DNA of 64,000 nucleotides from Thermomicrobium sp. CFH 73360. GTDB lineage: Bacteria; Chloroflexota; Chloroflexia; Thermomicrobiales; Thermomicrobiaceae. The notes beneath the pieces were generated by a model, which saw only the letters and a program-made list of their open reading frames with translations, had not been told where the DNA came from and ran no database searches. Made by a program: the position numbers and the translations under genes. Numbering within the stretch: position 1 is the first letter of the stretch; each line of letters begins with the position of its first letter. Below, piece by piece: positions 61,703 to 64,000 of the stretch. The DNA is taken from contig NZ_JAMSLS010000001.1 of the NCBI RefSeq assembly GCF_023806465.1, positions 248,001 through 312,000 of the forward strand. Reading direction: 5' to 3'.

Positions 61703-62164
61703 TCAGCGACCGGCGACCTCGGCGAGTGCCCGTTGCGCTGCTTCCGCGATCGCACGCCCCTCGGCACGCGGGCCCACTCGCTCGCGCAGCACCGGCATCA
61801 CCCGTCCCATATCACGTGGACCAGTGGCACCGACCTCCTGAACCACGGCCCGCGCCAGTTCGAGAAGCTCTTCCGGCGAGAGTTGCTGCGGAAGATACGA
61901 TTCAAGAACGCGGATCTGCGCTTCCTCCCGCTCGACCAGGTCCTGTCTGCCTCCTTGGGCGAACTGCTCGATTGCTTCACGCCGCATCTTGATCTGGCGG
62001 CGAATCACTTCGATGATTTCGTCATCGGTCAACGGACGACCCCGCTCGATCTCGCGGTTTTTGATCTCGGCACGGAGAAAGCGAATCACTTCGCGCTTCG
62101 TGACATCTCCCGATCGTACCGCATCTTGCAGATCGGCGAGGAGCCGTTCGGCGAGTGCGCTCAC
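61703..62164 (-). CDS. GatB/YqeY domain-containing protein
   Basis: 153 aa, all helical: LLADLQDAVRSGDVTKREVIRFLRAEIKN, DDEIIEVIRRQIKMRREAIEQF, YLPQQLSPEELLELARAVV and the C-terminal MGRVMPVLRERVGPRAEGRAIAE. YqeY resembles the tRNA-binding tail of GatB. Its cellular role is not settled, though it commonly neighbours rpsU or pgpH. GTG at 62164 follows AGAGGGCAGGT. A much longer in-frame extension upstream has no family similarity. Confidence 0.9.
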   Translation of the reverse strand: MSALAERLLADLQDAVRSGDVTKREVIRFLRAEIKNREIERGRPLTDDEIIEVIRRQIKMRREAIEQFAQGGRQDLVEREEAQIRVLESYLPQQLSPEELLELARAVVQEVGATGPRDMGRVMPVLRERVGPRAEGRAIAEAAQRALAEVAGR

Positions 62165-62620
62165 ACCTGCCCTCTCATCCAACCGAAGAAAACTACAATT
62201 CGCTGCCCCACGTCGAGGAGCAGTCACATCGGTTAGGTTTCCGGCGGAGTATAGTGGAGCAACACGATCTCTGTCAAATCGCACGGTAAGCTGACGAACT
62301 CGTTCAGCAACAGGGATCCCGCGTGGTTCTCCGTTCCCGCGTGTCAGTCGTCTGCTGCGCTCATCGGCTTTGCCGATCTCGGAACTCTGCGAGTCCATGA
62401 CCGACAGACATATCAAAAGTTCGTCGTAGCAGTTCCCACTACCTGGCAGTTGTGCAGTGAACACCGATGCAGTCACACAGGTAAACTACTCTTGCGGCTG
62501 AAGCTGGACCGTCCAGATAGCGTATCTGGGCTTGGAAATGAACATTACCCGGGCAACGTCTCAATTTCTGTGGCAACATCGACGCACTTTTTACGAAACT
62601 GATGGGAGAGGGCGATTGGT
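62165..62620. other. divergent intergenic region of about 455 bp
   Basis: No gene recognised; an rpsU gene, often found before yqeY, is absent. CCAGATA (62513-62519) and TATCTGG (62523-62529) form a perfect 7-bp inverted repeat around GCG, about 90 bp before the membrane-protein gene. It could be an operator or a small hairpin. A GGGAGAGGG ribosome-binding site for the plus-strand gene lies at 62604-62612. Confidence 0.45.
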
Positions 62621-63439
62621 ATGCAATGGCTGCGCCGCACATTCTGGGGTCTGCTCCTCTTGAACGCAATCCTCTTACTAAGCGGAACGATCGACGCGGT
62701 GGTCGCGATGAGTTTGGTTGCAGCGATCGAACTGGCTGCAGCTGGGGTTGCGCTCATGCTTGGCTGGCAAGCTTTTCGACAGGCACGCAACACGAATGAC
62801 CAGAGCAAATTGCTGACCATTCTCACCACATTGGTACCGCAACACATTGCCCGGTTCATCGTATTGGAAATCTCTATGCTTTGGACGTTGGCACGATGGA
62901 TTGGCCGGCGGCGGCCGGATCCGAAACGCTCATTTTCGTATGCCAGGCGCTCATTGTTCGGTGCTCTCACGGTTTTCGTGCTTTTGACTGCTCCCGCAGA
63001 GATCTTGCTTGTCCACCTACTCTTGCCCTGGGATTGGATCCGCTGGCTCGCGATCGGTCTCTCGCTTTACGGGCTACTCTGGCTGGTGGCGTTGTGGGCT
63101 GCTGAGCGAGTATGGCCTCATCAGGTGGTGGGTGACGTGCTGGTTCTTCGTTGGCTTTTTCTTCACGAGATTCGGTTGCCGCTCGCGTCGATTCAACAGG
63201 TCATGATTGAGCCGGCTGCGCCACCAAAGGGACGTGATGGACTCATCCTCGACGACGAGCGTGCCTTCCTCGCCGTCGGCGGCCGCACAGATATCTCTCT
63301 CACCCTGACCCAACCAGCAGTCGGCCTCCGTTACCTGACCCCGACGAGGCCATTCCGATCGATCTGTGTGGCCGTCGACGATCCCGAGCGCCTGCAGCGA
63401 GTGCTCTCCCAAACGCCCAGCGTGCCTCACACTAATTGA
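62621..63439 (+). CDS. predicted membrane protein, unknown function
   Basis: 272 aa. Hydrophobic segments lie at about residues 6-24, 29-48, 113-135 and 143-160. The C-terminal soluble part (from about residue 170, VVGDVLVLRWLFLHEIRLPLASIQQVMIE) has the strand pattern of bacterial PH-like domains, with an NPDR-like phrase near the end (DDPERLQRVL). I do not recognise a named family. The start at 62621 has AGAGGGCGATTGGT upstream. It appears monocistronic. Confidence 0.65.
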   Translation: MQWLRRTFWGLLLLNAILLLSGTIDAVVAMSLVAAIELAAAGVALMLGWQAFRQARNTNDQSKLLTILTTLVPQHIARFIVLEISMLWTLARWIGRRRPDPKRSFSYARRSLFGALTVFVLLTAPAEILLVHLLLPWDWIRWLAIGLSLYGLLWLVALWAAERVWPHQVVGDVLVLRWLFLHEIRLPLASIQQVMIEPAAPPKGRDGLILDDERAFLAVGGRTDISLTLTQPAVGLRYLTPTRPFRSICVAVDDPERLQRVLSQTPSVPHTN

Positions 63440-63482
63440 AGAACAAGAGAAACCGTCCGTGATGTTCTCCGCATTGCGAACC

Positions 63483-63512
63483 TGGACAGCAATACCTGGG
63501 AACTGCTATACT
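63483..63512 (+). promoter_or_regulatory. promoter of tRNA-Glu
   Basis: TGGACA (63483-63488), an 18-bp spacer and the extended -10 TGCTATACT (63504-63512), ending 14 nt before the tRNA. The region after the -10 is GC-rich, as in growth-rate-regulated promoters. Confidence 0.65.
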
Positions 63513-63526
63513 CTGTGCGGTGCCGC

Positions 63527-63600
63527 GGCGCATTCGTCTAGCGGCCAAGGACACCGCCCTCTCAAGGCGGAGATCACGGGTTCGAATCCCGTATGCGCCA
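63527..63600 (+). tRNA. tRNA-Glu (anticodon CTC)
   Basis: Cloverleaf with acceptor GGCGCAT/ATGCGCC, anticodon stem CCGCC/GGCGG with loop CTCTCAA (anticodon CTC), and T-arm ACGGG-TTCGAAT-CCCGT. CCA is not encoded; the discriminator A is followed by CGT. Confidence 0.97.
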
Positions 63601-63609
63601 CGTAGTGAT

Positions 63610-63634
63610 GCCCCGCGTGAGCGGGGCGTTTCTA
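63610..63634 (+). terminator. terminator of tRNA-Glu
   Basis: GCCCCGC (63610-63616) pairs with GCGGGGC (63621-63627) around GTGA, followed by GTTTCTA. Its T-tract runs into the stop codon of the convergent unknown gene. Confidence 0.85.
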
Positions 63635-64000
63635 TTCCATCACCTCGATCCGGTCGCCGAGGAGTAACGGTTGCTCTACCTCGTGTCCGGCGTCATCGCT
63701 GAAGCGAAGCATCGTCCGCGGTCGACCCCAGACAACAACCCTTACTCCCTCGCGTACGAGGCTCGTATCGACCGGGATCCGGTACGTTGGAAACATCACG
63801 ACGATCGCTCGCCACTCATCAGGTCCCGATCCGAAATGCACCTTGATTTGTACAAAAACCAACTCGTTCTGCTCTACCACTGTCCAGACCGTGCCGCGAT
63901 AGCGCAGTGGGACGTCCGCGTAGGCCGTAAGATCCCGATAGAGTTCTCGGACGTCAACGTCGTCGCGGTATGCTGCTGGATCGGAGACTGGTGTCACCAC
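63632..64000 (-). CDS. C-terminal part of a protein of unknown function
   Basis: 122 codons are visible; the 5' end lies beyond the window, although the first visible codon happens to be GTG. The strand-rich pattern PLRYRGTVWTVVEQNELVFVQIKVHF and VREGVRVVVWGRP suggests a small beta-barrel of the OB type, but I cannot name a family. It converges with tRNA-Glu. Confidence 0.55.
   Translation of the reverse strand: MVTPVSDPAAYRDDVDVRELYRDLTAYADVPLRYRGTVWTVVEQNELVFVQIKVHFGSGPDEWRAIVVMFPTYRIPVDTSLVREGVRVVVWGRPRTMLRFSDDAGHEVEQPLLLGDRIEVME

Noticed and set aside
1-64000. CRISPR arrays, insertion sequences, prophage or integron features
   Set aside because: No regularly spaced repeats, transposase, recombinase or phage structural genes were recognised anywhere in the window.

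Overview
The window reads as a stretch of chromosome from a free-living bacterium of moderately high GC. It is most likely a member of the Chloroflexota, class Thermomicrobia or close to it. The inference rests on gene content and order: an Agl23-type membrane glycosyltransferase, Tat/lipoprotein solute-binding proteins with Thr/Pro/Ala-rich linkers, a T-box before leuS, frequent GTG and TTG starts behind strong GGAGG sites, and a PgsA/PatA-type lipid pair with no lipid A genes. The species assignment is inference. There is no rRNA, CRISPR array, prophage or intact insertion sequence, and almost everything is housekeeping or envelope metabolism.

Layout. 1-1.75 kb, minus strand: tRNA-Ala, a leucine T-box and the 5' two thirds of leuS. 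2.1-3.5 kb: rimO. 3.5-9.1 kb, minus strand: a long tandem block of a small membrane protein, rpsF, ssb, rpsR, a parvulin-type foldase, a PH-like membrane protein, a CDP-alcohol phosphatidyltransferase and a PatA-like acyltransferase. 10-16.4 kb, minus strand: a peptide ABC transporter (binding protein and two permeases, no ATPase) running directly into thrC and thrB. 16.5-20.5 kb: glgC-glgA-GalT/HIT-like protein. 20.5-22.3 kb: accD-accA. Then hsp20 and a site-2 protease (minus), pyrB (plus), the principal sigma factor (minus) and SbcC (plus). 29-32 kb: NfeD protease plus stomatin, facing SppA and a PPDK/PEPS regulatory kinase. 33-40.5 kb: two overlapping GT-C-type membrane proteins, then a response regulator, a histidine kinase and a small secreted protein. 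40.7-46.7 kb: dxs-rsmG-CoA-disulfide-reductase-like-CocE hydrolase. 46.9-52.7 kb: a second peptide ABC transporter behind a structured leader, followed by a DDAH-family hydrolase and an O-methyltransferase. 52.7-59 kb: a HAD phosphatase fused to a Nudix-like tail, a GtrB-type glycosyltransferase, a methyltransferase, tRNA-Arg, cinA and a second glycosyltransferase. 59-62.2 kb: yqeY-pgpH-ybeY (minus). The end holds a membrane protein, tRNA-Glu and a partial unknown gene.

How the genes work together. Envelope building dominates: fatty-acid initiation (accDA), phospholipid headgroup and acylation (pgsA, patA), isoprenoid precursor (dxs), lipid-linked sugar transfer (Agl23-like pair, GtrB-like and a second GT2), and membrane protein quality control (PpiC, NfeD/stomatin, SppA, site-2 protease, Hsp20). 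Two separate ATPase-less dipeptide importers feed amino-acid metabolism, one co-directional with threonine synthesis and one with a guanidine-modifying hydrolase. The most notable non-coding signals are the leuS T-box, a common TGCTANACT extended -10 at all three tRNA genes and rpsF, strong hairpins directly after both binding-protein genes, and an unassigned switch-like leader at about 46.93-47.07 kb. I did not find a clearly novel defence, mobile or biosynthetic system. The best candidates for something undescribed are that leader, the two-component/secreted-protein trio and the GalT-like protein of the glycogen cluster.
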